Assembly (NCBI RefSeq): GCF_032925565.1
Contig: NZ_CP136708.1
Location: forward strand, 1,116,001 to 1,180,000
Length of the DNA: 64,000 nucleotides
Direction: 5' to 3'
From: Alteromonas sp. CI.11.F.A3
GTDB taxonomy: Bacteria; Pseudomonadota; Gammaproteobacteria; Enterobacterales; Alteromonadaceae
Numbering within the stretch: the stretch's first letter is position 1; each line of letters opens with the position of its first letter. Below, piece by piece: positions 1 to 9,105 of the stretch. Position numbers and translations under genes: made by a program. The notes under the pieces were generated by a model that was not told the DNA's origin, made no database searches, and saw only the letters and a program-made list of their open reading frames with translations.

Positions 1-1
1 C

Positions 2-319
2 TTGTTTAACTTACAAGAGCGTGGTCGTTTGTTTATCGGTCACGGTGTAGAAGTTTACGAAGGTATGGTTATCGGTATTCACAGCCGCGACAACGACCTA
101 ACTGTTAACGCCCTTAAAGGTAAGCAGTTAACCAACGTTCGTGCTTCTGGTACTGATGAAGCGCAAACTTTGGTTCCGCCGATCAATATGTCTCTTGAGC
201 AAGCGCTTGAATTTATCGATGAAGACGAACTAGTAGAAGTAACGCCTGAGTCTATTCGTATTCGTAAGAAACTTCTTACTGAAAACGAACGTAAGCGTGC
301 TTCACGCGAGAAAAAGTAA
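2..319 (+). CDS. typA: TypA/BipA ribosome-associated GTPase, C-terminal fragment
   Basis: Only the last 105 residues are present; the 5' part lies outside the window, so the first codon seen (TTG) is internal. The peptide reads as the conserved C-terminal domain of TypA/BipA, a translational GTPase that binds the ribosome and matters for stress growth and 50S assembly. Recognisable stretches are [33 protein letters not shown] and [17 protein letters not shown], followed by a basic tail ending REKK. The GTPase domains are not visible. The gene ends at a TAA and is followed 55 bp later by a strong terminator. Confidence 0.95.
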   Translation: MFNLQERGRLFIGHGVEVYEGMVIGIHSRDNDLTVNALKGKQLTNVRASGTDEAQTLVPPINMSLEQALEFIDEDELVEVTPESIRIRKKLLTENERKRASREKK

Positions 320-374
320 TCACTTTTGCTTTGTTAGCCTCATAGGTTATTAAAAGCAGTAAAGATGATTCAAG

Positions 375-404
375 AAACGCCAGCGTTAACGCTGGCGTTT
401 TTTT
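375..404 (+). terminator. Rho-independent terminator of typA
   Basis: Perfect inverted repeat AAACGCCAGC / GCTGGCGTTT around a GTTAAC centre (375-400), continuing into a run of seven T. It lies just after the typA stop and before the next gene. Confidence 0.9.
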
Positions 405-518
405 ATTTTGCTAAAGCATTTTGCATAAGCTTTTTGCTGAAATTTCGACGAAAGATGAGTTGGCAACATCGAGTTTGGCCTCTATCATCAAGTTAATGAA
501 ACTAAAAAGGCAAAGCCC

Positions 519-911
519 GTGTTCTCTGTAGCAGTTATTGAAGACGATGTTATCACGCTCGATCTTATTACCGATGCATTAGAAACCCGCTTGTCGGCGA
601 CGGTTTACCCGTTTAGCCGAAGTAAAATTGCCCGTGAATTCTTACTCCAACAAACACCAGACACCCTTCAGCTTATTATCAGCGACCAAGTCATGAAAGA
701 GTATGACGGGTTAAGTTTGTTAAAAGCATGCCGATCTGCGAATTTATCCGTTCCTTTTTTACTTATCACTAGCGATCCCAATAAAGAAGTCGTCATGGAA
801 GCGCGCAAATTAGGTGTATCTGGATTTTTAGCGAAACCGCTGGAAATGGACGCCTTGGCCGCAAAGGCGAAATCCGTAGTGCTAGCAAATACGAAAAGTC
901 GCGTTAGTTAA
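519..911 (+). CDS. Stand-alone response regulator receiver protein
   Basis: A 130-residue protein made of a single CheY-like receiver domain with no output domain. The acidic pair E8-D9-D10, the phosphoacceptor D56 (in IISDQVM), T84 (LLITSD) and K106 (FLAKPLE) are all in their expected places, so it should accept phosphate from a histidine kinase. The start is GTG at 519 with a weak AAGG upstream. It is monocistronic, and no kinase lies next to it. The partner and output are unknown; it could act as a phosphate sink or a protein-binding switch. Confidence 0.8.
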   Translation: MFSVAVIEDDVITLDLITDALETRLSATVYPFSRSKIAREFLLQQTPDTLQLIISDQVMKEYDGLSLLKACRSANLSVPFLLITSDPNKEVVMEARKLGVSGFLAKPLEMDALAAKAKSVVLANTKSRVS

Positions 912-1052
912 TAACGAGCTACTCGTCAGTAAAAGTATGCAATGGTGCTAGCAAACAAATAAAAAAGTCCTAAATGGTCTAAGCAGCGCTAGTTTATATG
1001 CTTACGAATTATTACACTGGTGCCCATAATGTAATGGCAACAGGATGTATGT

Positions 1053-2198
1053 GTGACGATTAATTTTGACCAAACTCCACCTCGTAAAGATACCTATTCG
1101 TTTAAGTGGCAAAAATATAAAGGTAAGGACATTATTCCTGCTTGGGTTGCCGATACTGAATTTCGTTGCGCACAGCCTATTTTGGATGCAATTTCAGCAC
1201 AAGTTGAGCACGGCAACTTAGGTTATGTACTACCGGGTCAGCATCAAGGCGCTATAAGCGCAATTCAGCGCTGGTTGAAACTCAAACATGACTGGGATGT
1301 GAAATCAGAATGGATTGTGTGGACACCAGGCGTAGTGCCTGCGTTCAACGTAGCCTGTAAAGCGTATTGTGAGCCAGGCGATAAGGTGCTTATTCAAACA
1401 CCTAACTACCCCCCATTGCTAGCGGCGCCAAAATTAAATGAACTAGAGCGTATCGATATTGGCACTGTGATTGACCCAGAATCACAAGGAAAGCGCTATA
1501 CGTTGGATTTCGAAGCTCTAGAAGCCCATGCGGCCGACCCCAAATGTAAGCTATTCATTCTTTGTAATCCAATGAACCCAGTTGGCTCGGTATTAACTAA
1601 AGCAGAGCTAGATCGGGTTGCTGATATTTGTAACGCCAATGACGTGCGTTTATGTTCAGATGAAATCCACTGTGATTTAATCTTAGAGCCAGGCCTTAAG
1701 CATATACCTGCAGGTCGTGAGGCTAACTTAGCCGACAACAGTGTTACCCTAATGGCTGCTAGCAAAACCTTTAACGTTGCGGGCTTAGGCACTTCTTTTG
1801 CGATTATTCCAGACTCTAAACTTAGGCAGCAATTTACCAGCGCAGCCGCGGGCATTATGCCTTGGGTTACCGTGCTGGGATTAGCCGCTACCGAAGCCGC
1901 ATTTACGTTGTGTGATGATTGGCACAGTGCTCAAATTGACTATTTACGTGCGAACCGTGATGCCGTGTTTGAAACCATAAACGGTATCGACGGGTTATCA
2001 ATGTTGAAACCTGACGCTACCTTTTTAGCCTGGGTTGACGCAAGTGGTTTAGGCGTAGAAAACGTGCAAACATGGGCAGAGGAAAAAGGCGTAGGGCCTT
2101 CTCCTGGCGCAGATTTTCATAAAGCGGATCATTTCAGAATTAACTTTGGCTGCAGCCAGTCGATGCTTAATGATGTACTACAACGTTTAGCTAAGTAG
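1053..2198 (+). CDS. MalY/PatB-family PLP-dependent aminotransferase (cystathionine beta-lyase type)
   Basis: A 381-residue fold-type I PLP enzyme of the MalY/PatB group, whose characterised members cleave cystathionine or cysteine S-conjugates (C-S beta-lyase). The N-terminus (IIPAWVADTEF) is typical of MalY/PatB. CNPMNPVG (171-178), SDEIHCDL with D203 for the pyridine nitrogen, and the Schiff-base lysine K238 in AASKTFN are visible. The GTG start at 1053 has AGGA about 8 nt upstream. It stands alone and is followed by a bidirectional terminator. Whether the physiological role is methionine synthesis, cysteine desulfhydration or a regulatory side role as for E. coli MalY cannot be told from sequence. 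Confidence 0.85.
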   Translation: MTINFDQTPPRKDTYSFKWQKYKGKDIIPAWVADTEFRCAQPILDAISAQVEHGNLGYVLPGQHQGAISAIQRWLKLKHDWDVKSEWIVWTPGVVPAFNVACKAYCEPGDKVLIQTPNYPPLLAAPKLNELERIDIGTVIDPESQGKRYTLDFEALEAHAADPKCKLFILCNPMNPVGSVLTKAELDRVADICNANDVRLCSDEIHCDLILEPGLKHIPAGREANLADNSVTLMAASKTFNVAGLGTSFAIIPDSKLRQQFTSAAAGIMPWVTVLGLAATEAAFTLCDDWHSAQIDYLRANRDAVFETINGIDGLSMLKPDATFLAWVDASGLGVENVQTWAEEKGVGPSPGADFHKADHFRINFGCSQSMLNDVLQRLAK

Positions 2199-2271
2199 TT
2201 CACAAGTTAGCGACAAATTACACGCTAGCCACTATTTACGCGCTAATTACTAATTAAACGCTAGCATATAA

Positions 2272-2307
2272 AAAAAGCCCGTTTGCTTAACGCATAACGG
2301 GCTTTTT
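2272..2307. terminator. Bidirectional terminator between convergent genes
   Basis: Stem AAAAAGCCCGTT / AACGGGCTTTTT with a 12-nt loop. A and T runs on both sides mean it can end transcription from the aminotransferase (+) and from the NRAMP gene (-), which converge here. Confidence 0.9.
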
Positions 2308-2326
2308 AGTGGCTAAAATTAGCGGA

Positions 2327-3538
2327 TTAGATGAATAGGCTAGTCAGTTTATAGAGACCTAATCCCACCACAACCGATACCACTAAAACCCCTGCAAGAT
2401 TGCTCCATAGGGTATTTTTGAAATCACCGAGAGCTTTGCTTTTATTCATCACTACTAACAAAAAAATAGCAATAATAGGCAGCAATAAGCCGTTGGTAGC
2501 CTGAGCAAATAAGATAGCTGGCAAGGGTTTAAATCCTAATGCAGCAACGGCAACGCCACACACAATGATTGCTAACCATACTGCGCGAAACCCTTTGCTC
2601 TTCATGTTGTCAGATAACCCCAGCGCACCACATACTGCATATGCAGCCGCAAGAGGCGCGGTTATGGCGCTGGTTAGCCCAGCCGCAAATAAGCCTAGTG
2701 CAAAGAACCACTGGGCTTTGTCGCCTAACACCGGCTTTAACTGTTCGCCCATGTTACCTGCATCCATGGTGGCGGCTTGATTGAAAAAAGCCATCATGGC
2801 CGTGGCCATCACCACAAGGGTAATTAAGCCGCCCATACTAATAGCCGTTGCCGATTGTTTTCTGCACGCTTTAATCGCATCGCTTTTATCAGAATTCGTT
2901 TTATCCGAGTTTTGGGATGACTTCGCCACAAGACTCGCATGAAGGAATAAGTTGTAAGGCACAATGGTGGTGCCTATTAACGCAAGTATGGTAGTAATGG
3001 AATCGGCGGCTAAACGGGGCTGCAGTAACTGGCTAAACATTAATGATATATCAGGCTTAGCTACAACAAGGGTAACGAAAAACACCCCAGCCATAATAAA
3101 CACGAGGTACACCAGTACGCTTTCTATCCATGAATAGCTACCCGTCCAAAGCAGTGCGATAGCTAGCGCACCAAGAATAAGTGCCCAAGTGCCTGTGCCA
3201 ATTTCCCAAAACGCATCCAGACCAATGGCGGCGCCGGTTAGGTTGCCTGATTCATAGGCGGCGTTCCCAATACCAATTGCGCTAACAATTAACGCAATAA
3301 AAAGCATTTTCAGCCATGGCGTAGACACCATATCTTTCATCGCTGATGCCAAGCCTTTGCCCGTTGCCACCCCTAGGCGAGCAGCCATATCTTGTAATAC
3401 GATGGTGGCAAAAATTGAAAACAATAATGCCCACACCAAATGAAAACCGAAGTTAGCGCCTGCTAGACTTGCCGTTGTTACTGTACCTGGGCCAATGAAG
3501 GCGGCCGCGATAATATATCCTGATTTATCTTTTGCCAT
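2327..3538 (-). CDS. NRAMP-family divalent metal transporter with non-canonical metal site
   Basis: About 403 residues and 11 hydrophobic segments in the NRAMP/SLC11 pattern, an inner-membrane secondary transporter. The TM1 metal-binding motif, DPGN in canonical NRAMP, reads GPGT here (residues 16-19 from the chosen start), so both the Asp and the Asn ligands are missing. The TM6 motif, normally MPHN, reads VPYN (193-196). Members of this kind occur beside classical MntH in many gammaproteobacteria (family knowledge), and their substrate is not clear. The start is taken as ATG 3538, with AAGAG 8 nt upstream; an in-frame GTG three codons earlier has no room for a ribosome site. Calling it MntH would be unsafe. 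Confidence 0.75.
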   Translation of the reverse strand: MAKDKSGYIIAAAFIGPGTVTTASLAGANFGFHLVWALLFSIFATIVLQDMAARLGVATGKGLASAMKDMVSTPWLKMLFIALIVSAIGIGNAAYESGNLTGAAIGLDAFWEIGTGTWALILGALAIALLWTGSYSWIESVLVYLVFIMAGVFFVTLVVAKPDISLMFSQLLQPRLAADSITTILALIGTTIVPYNLFLHASLVAKSSQNSDKTNSDKSDAIKACRKQSATAISMGGLITLVVMATAMMAFFNQAATMDAGNMGEQLKPVLGDKAQWFFALGLFAAGLTSAITAPLAAAYAVCGALGLSDNMKSKGFRAVWLAIIVCGVAVAALGFKPLPAILFAQATNGLLLPIIAIFLLVVMNKSKALGDFKNTLWSNLAGVLVVSVVVGLGLYKLTSLFI

Positions 3539-3756
3539 TGCAGTCACTCTTAGTTTAGTTTTGCTATCATGACAATAGGTTAGCTATTGCGCAACTACGC
3601 AAACAAACGCTATTGCTATTCGCTCACTATGTTCTCGTGCTTTGGATACAATTGAAAAAATACGTTTTTAGCCAACGTTTTTAATCCAACATGGTAAACG
3701 GGCGCGAAGGGTACAGGTTATAAATAGGTCATTTCAACCGCTAGTAGGAAATTTTA

Positions 3757-4434
3757 ATGTCAGAAACGGCGCGTCCCATCGATATTCTTTTGCCTGTGTT
3801 TGAAAAGGGCAAATTAACGCACGTACTACCTAGCGCTTACAAAGCCGACGGTATGATATTCGCCGTTGCGGCATCACCAGAAATCCCTATGCCAGAGCAG
3901 TGGATGCCATGGTTGATTCAAAGCTCTTCAAGTGCACTAGTAGACAAAGATGTAGATGCTTTAGCGGATGTACTGATGAATAACTTAAGGGCTCACCTGC
4001 AGTGTATGACAGACGAAAAAACCTTAATGCCCACGCGCTGTGAGTATTCAGATGGTGAACTTGATACTGCGCCTGAAATCGCCCCTGAACTAGCCCAATG
4101 GCTTGAAGGTTTACTTTATGTGCACCAGCAACTTGAAGAAGTCTGGCAACAGGCGTGGGAAAAGCTAAGTGCAAAAGAGGCCCTGCCTGAAGATATCAAT
4201 GCCTCAGATACCCCAGAGAAAAGGCTGTCTCGTTGCTTGAAGTTATTTACTACCCTAGCGAATGTTGAACTGGCGTTGCAGTATCGTAACCCCGGCCAAG
4301 CTCAACAGCTAAAAGAAAACTTACCCTTATTGTGGAAGCAGCTTCCTGCGATGATCCAAGATTATATTGCTCTGGCTGGAGAGCTGAGCGCAGCATTACC
4401 TAACCAGTTTGAAACCTTTACGAAAACCTCTTAA
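3757..4434 (+). CDS. UPF0149/YecA-like protein
   Basis: A 225-residue soluble acidic protein, mostly helical, without signal peptide or membrane segment. The central part (AQWLEGLLYVHQQLEEVWQQ, about residues 113-132) resembles the FxxWxxGFLxG...W region of UPF0149 (YgfB/YecA) proteins. Function is unknown in this family beyond scattered regulatory roles. A clear AGGA precedes the ATG at 3757. The stop codon overlaps the stop of the convergent small gene: the four bases TTAA at 4431-4434 serve both. Family assignment is tentative. Confidence 0.55.
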   Translation: MSETARPIDILLPVFEKGKLTHVLPSAYKADGMIFAVAASPEIPMPEQWMPWLIQSSSSALVDKDVDALADVLMNNLRAHLQCMTDEKTLMPTRCEYSDGELDTAPEIAPELAQWLEGLLYVHQQLEEVWQQAWEKLSAKEALPEDINASDTPEKRLSRCLKLFTTLANVELALQYRNPGQAQQLKENLPLLWKQLPAMIQDYIALAGELSAALPNQFETFTKTS

Positions 4435-4628
4435 CGGGCTTTCTGGCGTTGTAGGTGTTTGCGCTGAGAAAGCGTATTTCGCAACGACTTCATATAGGCG
4501 TCTAACTCAGCCTTAGCGCTGTCGTAAGCGTTACTCAACTCGCTAGAGCTAGGTTGGCGCATCAGCGCTTTAAACGCTAAATCAGTTTGCGACAACAAGT
4601 CTTTTAAATGCTGGTTACTATCATCCAT
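4431..4628 (-). CDS. Small helical hypothetical protein
   Basis: A 65-residue highly charged protein (DDSNQHLKDLL...QRKHLQRQKAR), predicted to be all helix and perhaps a coiled coil, with a basic tail. I do not recognise a family. It lies 68 bp downstream of hemJ on the same strand and could be the third gene of the ClC-hemJ operon. Its stop overlaps that of the convergent UPF0149-like gene. ATG start at 4628 with AGGAAA upstream on the coding strand. Confidence 0.6.
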   Translation of the reverse strand: MDDSNQHLKDLLSQTDLAFKALMRQPSSSELSNAYDSAKAELDAYMKSLRNTLSQRKHLQRQKAR

Positions 4629-4696
4629 GTAGTTTCCTTTAGGTTATTTAACGGTTATTCCATAACATCAGTCCGTGGTAATACGGCCTGTATAAT

Positions 4697-5125
4697 TTAT
4701 AGCGGTTTTACTACTGCTAAACAAACAATAGCCAATATTAGCAGTACCGGAGCTTCATTAATAATGCGGTAAAATTTGGCACTGTGACGGTTTTCATCAC
4801 GGGAGAATTGTTTTACTAGCTTAAACAAATAGAAGTGATAGCTGTAAAGTGCAAGCAAAAGCATGAATTTAATGTGCAGCCAACCTGACATTTTAAACCA
4901 CGTACTGCCGTAGCTTACGATAAGTGCGACGCCAAACGCTAAGGTTAAAAAAGCGAAAGGGGTGACAAAAAACCACAGCCTTCTCTCCATCACTTTAAAC
5001 TGATCTTTCACGTCTTGCGATGTGGCTTCTGCGTGGTAAACAAAAAGCCGAGGAAGATAAAAAATTCCTGCCATCCACGCAAGCATGAAGAAAATGTGAA
5101 GTGCTTTAAACCATAAAATGTACAT
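4697..5125 (-). CDS. hemJ: HemJ-type protoporphyrinogen IX oxidase
   Basis: A 142-residue, four-helix inner-membrane protein of the HemJ (UPF0093/YfbE-like) family. It oxidises protoporphyrinogen IX to protoporphyrin IX, the penultimate step of heme synthesis, in bacteria without HemG or HemY. H10 (KALHIFF), the FYLPRLFVYHA stretch with R26 and H31, and H84/K86 (WLHIKFM) are the conserved polar residues of the family. The ATG lies 2 bp after the stop of the upstream ClC gene, so translation is probably coupled. Confidence 0.88.
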   Translation of the reverse strand: MYILWFKALHIFFMLAWMAGIFYLPRLFVYHAEATSQDVKDQFKVMERRLWFFVTPFAFLTLAFGVALIVSYGSTWFKMSGWLHIKFMLLLALYSYHFYLFKLVKQFSRDENRHSAKFYRIINEAPVLLILAIVCLAVVKPL

Positions 5126-5127
5126 TG

Positions 5128-6804
5128 TTAATACTGTGCCTTTTGTAAAAAGCTTTGCAAAATATTCCAGGTAATAACGCCAATGATGTCGTTGTGTTCC
5201 TGATCGTAAATATAGACCGCGCCAGAGCGCGTATTTTTAAGATGTTCATACACTTCATGTAGAGTGCTTTGGGCATTCAAGCCTTCCATCTCGTGATAAC
5301 TGAGAGCATTAGCATCGTGTTCTAAGCTCACATTATATTGGACCAGACGATACTGCACATCTATTTCAAATTTTGACTGCTGAATGACGATTTTTGTCGG
5401 GTTTTTCGACAAATAGTCTTCTAGCGCTTTATCTGGGGCATCATGAAAAAGCTTATAGTCTTTACTTAATGCCGCCAGTACACCGGTTTTTTCAAGGGCT
5501 TCGCGAATGGAAGAGATAGCATAGGGTAAGTTCTGATAGTCTAATTGGCGAATAAAAATAGACCGATTGCCGAAAAACTGTGTTGATGTCACATACGCAG
5601 GCACGATGACCAGCATAGCGGGCAAGATAATTTCAGGGCTGTAAGATAGCTCCATTACCGCAGATAAGGCCGCTAACGGCGCATGAAGTACGGCGGTAAG
5701 CATGCCAGCAATGCCTAATAAGGCAAAGCTGTTAGTAAATTCAGGCACATCGATAAAATATGACAAGGGCACCAATAGTACAGCGCCAGCAAGCATGCCG
5801 ATAACCATGACAGGCCCAATAATGCCGCCGGGAATACCCAGCCCAATAGCAAATACAGCCAGTACAACCTTGCTCACTAAAATAGCACACAGCAAAAGGG
5901 TTTCTGGGTTACTGGCAAACAGCGTTTCAACATCAATAAAGTTCGCCCCTAATGCCTCGGGCAACAGCATACCCACGGTACCCGTTATTAGCGCCGCCAG
6001 CATGAGTCGCCACACCATAGGGACAGGTCTAAACCAGGTCATTACCCGCATAAGTTGGTTATTAAATAATGTAGCGAGCATACCGAGTAATACGCCTAGT
6101 AAAACGAGGTAAAGGTACATCCATTGACTAAATGCGGTAAAAGACAAAAATGACAGTTCGTTTACCTGCCCAAATACGATACGGGTTAGTACCGATCCGC
6201 AGGCGGCGGCAAGCATTACAGGCACAAATATATGTATTTTATATTCCCGCAGCACCACTTCCATAACGAAGATAACTGCCGCAAACGGGGTATTAAATGA
6301 GGCGGATATACCCGCAGCAATACCACATCCCGCTAAAATACGAATGCTGTTGTAGGGAAGCCGTAGCCATTGACCTAAGAAACTGCTGGCCGATGCACCT
6401 AAATGAACACAGGGGCCTTCTCGGCCTACCACGAAGCCGCCGGCTAAGGCCAACATACCGCCGAAAAATTGATTAATAGTGGTGCGAAAGGGAATATGGC
6501 CGTAGTAATATTTTACTCGGTGGATAACGAAGGGAATACCCATTCGATAGTGCTTAAAACCGGTGATATAGGCAATAAGCAAAATACACAGCACGCTAAG
6601 TAAGGGCATGAGAAACCAAACCGGCCATTCATCATTGAACCACTCCCGCAGTGCGCCGAAACCTGAAGCTTGGAGCCATTCCACGCAAAGACGAAACATG
6701 ATGATCAGCGATGCAGCACTTACGCCGCCCACTATACCCAAGAGGCAAAGTTGTATAGACGTCCTCGGGTGAGCCACTTCTTGTCGTAAAGCCTGCAAAC
6801 GCAT
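5128..6804 (-). CDS. ClC-family anion channel/transporter with degenerate CBS tail
   Basis: A 558-residue inner-membrane ClC protein. The gating-glutamate motif GREGP is intact (E129), and GGIIGP (326-331) matches the second pore motif. Three positions differ from the E. coli Cl-/H+ exchanger ClcA. The pore serine of GSGIP is Met (M88 in YRMGIP). The inner proton glutamate is Val (V183 in VMEVV), as in ClC channels. The pore tyrosine position falls on Pro (P390 in ELSYSPEI). Residues from about 430 look like a weak pair of CBS-type repeats. It is the first gene of an operon with hemJ. Anion specificity and coupling cannot be assigned. Confidence 0.85.
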   Translation of the reverse strand: MRLQALRQEVAHPRTSIQLCLLGIVGGVSAASLIIMFRLCVEWLQASGFGALREWFNDEWPVWFLMPLLSVLCILLIAYITGFKHYRMGIPFVIHRVKYYYGHIPFRTTINQFFGGMLALAGGFVVGREGPCVHLGASASSFLGQWLRLPYNSIRILAGCGIAAGISASFNTPFAAVIFVMEVVLREYKIHIFVPVMLAAACGSVLTRIVFGQVNELSFLSFTAFSQWMYLYLVLLGVLLGMLATLFNNQLMRVMTWFRPVPMVWRLMLAALITGTVGMLLPEALGANFIDVETLFASNPETLLLCAILVSKVVLAVFAIGLGIPGGIIGPVMVIGMLAGAVLLVPLSYFIDVPEFTNSFALLGIAGMLTAVLHAPLAALSAVMELSYSPEIILPAMLVIVPAYVTSTQFFGNRSIFIRQLDYQNLPYAISSIREALEKTGVLAALSKDYKLFHDAPDKALEDYLSKNPTKIVIQQSKFEIDVQYRLVQYNVSLEHDANALSYHEMEGLNAQSTLHEVYEHLKNTRSGAVYIYDQEHNDIIGVITWNILQSFLQKAQY

Positions 6805-6920
6805 GTTGTGATACAGTAGAGAAATCGTAGATATAAGCAGCTTACCACAAACACTTGAAATTCATAATGTTAAGAATTTTAATGTCTCTGGCTCAAGCAA
6901 ATTAAGAACCAAAACTATTC

Positions 6921-7646
6921 ATGACAACCGATAAATTGAAACAACTCCTAGGCGATTATAAGTGGTCATTGCTTGTCGCTGCTTTGTTACTGGTAATGAT
7001 AGCGTTTGGCTACAAGTTAGCGCGAATAGTGGATGAGGGTGATAGCCTGAAGGTAGCCGCTCAAGATAAAACCATTGCGATATTAGTCAGTGAAAATAAT
7101 CAATATGTGACTCAGGTTAATCAACTGGAAGTCGCGTTACAGTTAACAGAACTGGAAAATAAATCGATAGCTGAGCAGCTCAACAACGTTCAAATCGAGC
7201 AGGCTCAGCTACAACAGCAATTGGCTTTTTACCAGCGAATTATGGCACCTGAAACCACCCAAGATGGTTTTGTCATTGAAGGGGTAGAGGTTGTCTCACT
7301 GCCAGAGCCTAATCAATTTCAAATGCGTTTTGTAGTGCTTCAGCAGCGACAAAACAAAGCGTTAGTTAAGGGCAAACTTGCTGTCACCTTAGTAGGTGAG
7401 CGGGAAGGGAAGGAGTACACGGTTGCTATTGGTGAACCAGAGTTTATTCAGCAAGAAATTGAGTATAGGTTTAAATATTTTCAAGCCATTAATACAAGCT
7501 TTACGCTACCTGATGGATTTCAACCGACATCAATTACCCTTGAAACTACCGTGTACCAATATAATACTAAGCGCGGAGACTTAGCTAAAACGGTCAAATG
7601 GGAAGACGCATTAAACCGTGACAGTTTGTCGGAAGATACTCAGTAG
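6921..7646 (+). CDS. Membrane-anchored coiled-coil protein (DUF6776-like)
   Basis: A 241-residue protein with one membrane segment (about residues 14-31), then a coiled coil (about 45-105, rich in Q, E and L heptads) and a globular beta-rich C-terminal domain from about 110. The join FYQRIMAPE is typical of a conserved family of proteobacterial membrane proteins that I believe is DUF6776. Topology would place the C-terminal domain in the periplasm. Function is unknown. It is transcribed divergently from the ClC operon and converges on the metal exporter gene. Confidence 0.6.
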   Translation: MTTDKLKQLLGDYKWSLLVAALLLVMIAFGYKLARIVDEGDSLKVAAQDKTIAILVSENNQYVTQVNQLEVALQLTELENKSIAEQLNNVQIEQAQLQQQLAFYQRIMAPETTQDGFVIEGVEVVSLPEPNQFQMRFVVLQQRQNKALVKGKLAVTLVGEREGKEYTVAIGEPEFIQQEIEYRFKYFQAINTSFTLPDGFQPTSITLETTVYQYNTKRGDLAKTVKWEDALNRDSLSEDTQ

Positions 7647-7710
7647 CGCCTCGTCGATACATTAAATGCAAACCGACAGTATCTTGCAACGGTTAGCCTT
7701 ACTGACATCG

Positions 7711-8943
7711 CTATCTCTCAAATAGAAAATAATACCCGTAACCTACTGCTATGGCAGGAACCGCGGAATAAACAGTGGCTAGAATGGCCGCTTTTGGCGA
7801 TAGGGCGATGGCGGGAAACAATGCATCACCGTCGTTACTAATAGCATTACCAAGCTGAGCTGAAAATGGCACTGCACCATTCAAATACAGGCTGGTCACT
7901 AAAATTTGTGGACCACATCCAGGTAAAAAGCCAACTAAAATTGCTAGGCCTACAACGCTTGCGCCCATTGATGTTAGCGTGGCACCTATATCTAGTCCAA
8001 ACCACAGTATCGATAATTCAAACAATAAAAAAGCGACGACAACCCAAGCTAATACAAATTGGGTGTCTAACGCGGCTTTACTCTGCCAGCGTGGTGGAGG
8101 CGTAATAGCATCTTCTTTGGTAAGCGAGGCGTAACCTGCACTGCCACCATTTAATGACCACAGTGTAATTGCCGATAGGCACAACACAGCACCAATAAGT
8201 TGCAACGTTGGTTCCGTAATACCTAGATATTCATGAACTGGAGATTGAAACGACAAGCCCAGTGCGATGGCAAGTGACGGTAACGCTACAATCAGCCAGA
8301 AGTAGGTAGAAAGTTTATCAATAGAAGAGGGAGCCGTGCTTGGTGCTTGCTCACTATCGTCACTATTGCTACCTACATGGCCATCGGTACTATTTAGTGC
8401 TCTAGTTGAGGACGGTGGTTGGTAATTGTGGAAACGGTTCACAATAACGCCGGTTAGGGTACCTACCACCATTCCAACACCCATGACCGTTAAACCGTCA
8501 AACGGCGCTTGTGCCAATAATAAGAACGCGGCGTCACCCATGGTACTTGTAAGTACAGCAACTACCGCACCAAAGCTTGTGACACCTCGGGTGTATTGAG
8601 TGACCACTATGATCGCGCCCCCGCAGCCGGGAAGTGCACCGAGGAAAGAGGCTAAGCCTACTTCATAAAATGGATGCTTGCGCATAAAGTCGCCGATGGC
8701 TTCAGCGGAGACTTTTAACGTGGCAATGTAGTAAATAGAAAGTGATGCGTAAACAAATGCCGCTACTTGAAAATAGGCATCAGACAAAACCGCAATGGTC
8801 GCTTCCTGAGTGAATGAGTAAACAAGGAGCATAACGACAAACGCCGGTAAGAAGAGGCGCTTGTTTAACATTAGTGTTTTTTGCCTAATGCTGAATTTAC
8901 TGACTTTTTCAGTTGAGGTTAGGGAAGACACTCTCGATTCCAA
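7711..8943 (-). CDS. Putative 10-TM heavy-metal (manganese-type) exporter, ArsP_2-like
   Basis: A 410-residue integral membrane protein made of two related halves, each with the motif LPGCG (ALPGCGGAIIVV near residue 105; FLPGCGPQIL near 345), joined by a polar loop rich in S, T and N around residues 170-210. The repeated GCG motif and ATMGDAAF/NDGDALF-like segments match the family annotated as putative manganese transporter or 10TM heavy-metal exporter (PF11449-like). The gene is divergent from fumC, and the intergenic region holds a Fur-type box, which supports a link to metal homeostasis. The substrate remains an inference. Confidence 0.7.
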   Translation of the reverse strand: MESRVSSLTSTEKVSKFSIRQKTLMLNKRLFLPAFVVMLLVYSFTQEATIAVLSDAYFQVAAFVYASLSIYYIATLKVSAEAIGDFMRKHPFYEVGLASFLGALPGCGGAIIVVTQYTRGVTSFGAVVAVLTSTMGDAAFLLLAQAPFDGLTVMGVGMVVGTLTGVIVNRFHNYQPPSSTRALNSTDGHVGSNSDDSEQAPSTAPSSIDKLSTYFWLIVALPSLAIALGLSFQSPVHEYLGITEPTLQLIGAVLCLSAITLWSLNGGSAGYASLTKEDAITPPPRWQSKAALDTQFVLAWVVVAFLLFELSILWFGLDIGATLTSMGASVVGLAILVGFLPGCGPQILVTSLYLNGAVPFSAQLGNAISNDGDALFPAIALSPKAAILATVYSAVPAIAVGYGYYFLFER

Positions 8944-9086
8944 ATGATAGCAATATGTGGTTAACCCACGCGATATGGTAAAAAATAAAAGTTTTACCGA
9001 AGACTCTTACAACGTTTTTCGTTAGCGAACTGTATTAATTCCTACGAATACTTGCGTGTTCAGATCATGCTGTAAATGCCGCTAAT

Positions 9087-9105
9087 GATAATAGTAATTA
9101 TTATC
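9087..9105. promoter_or_regulatory. Candidate Fur box
   Basis: The 19 bases GATAATAGTAATTATTATC match the classical Fur consensus GATAATGATAATCATTATC at 16 of 19 positions. They sit inside a longer perfect 9-7-9 inverted repeat at 9084-9108. The site lies 144 bp from the metal exporter start and about 208 bp from fumC in the 369-bp divergent gap, so it may control either or both. Nothing else was recognised in this gap. Confidence 0.7.
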
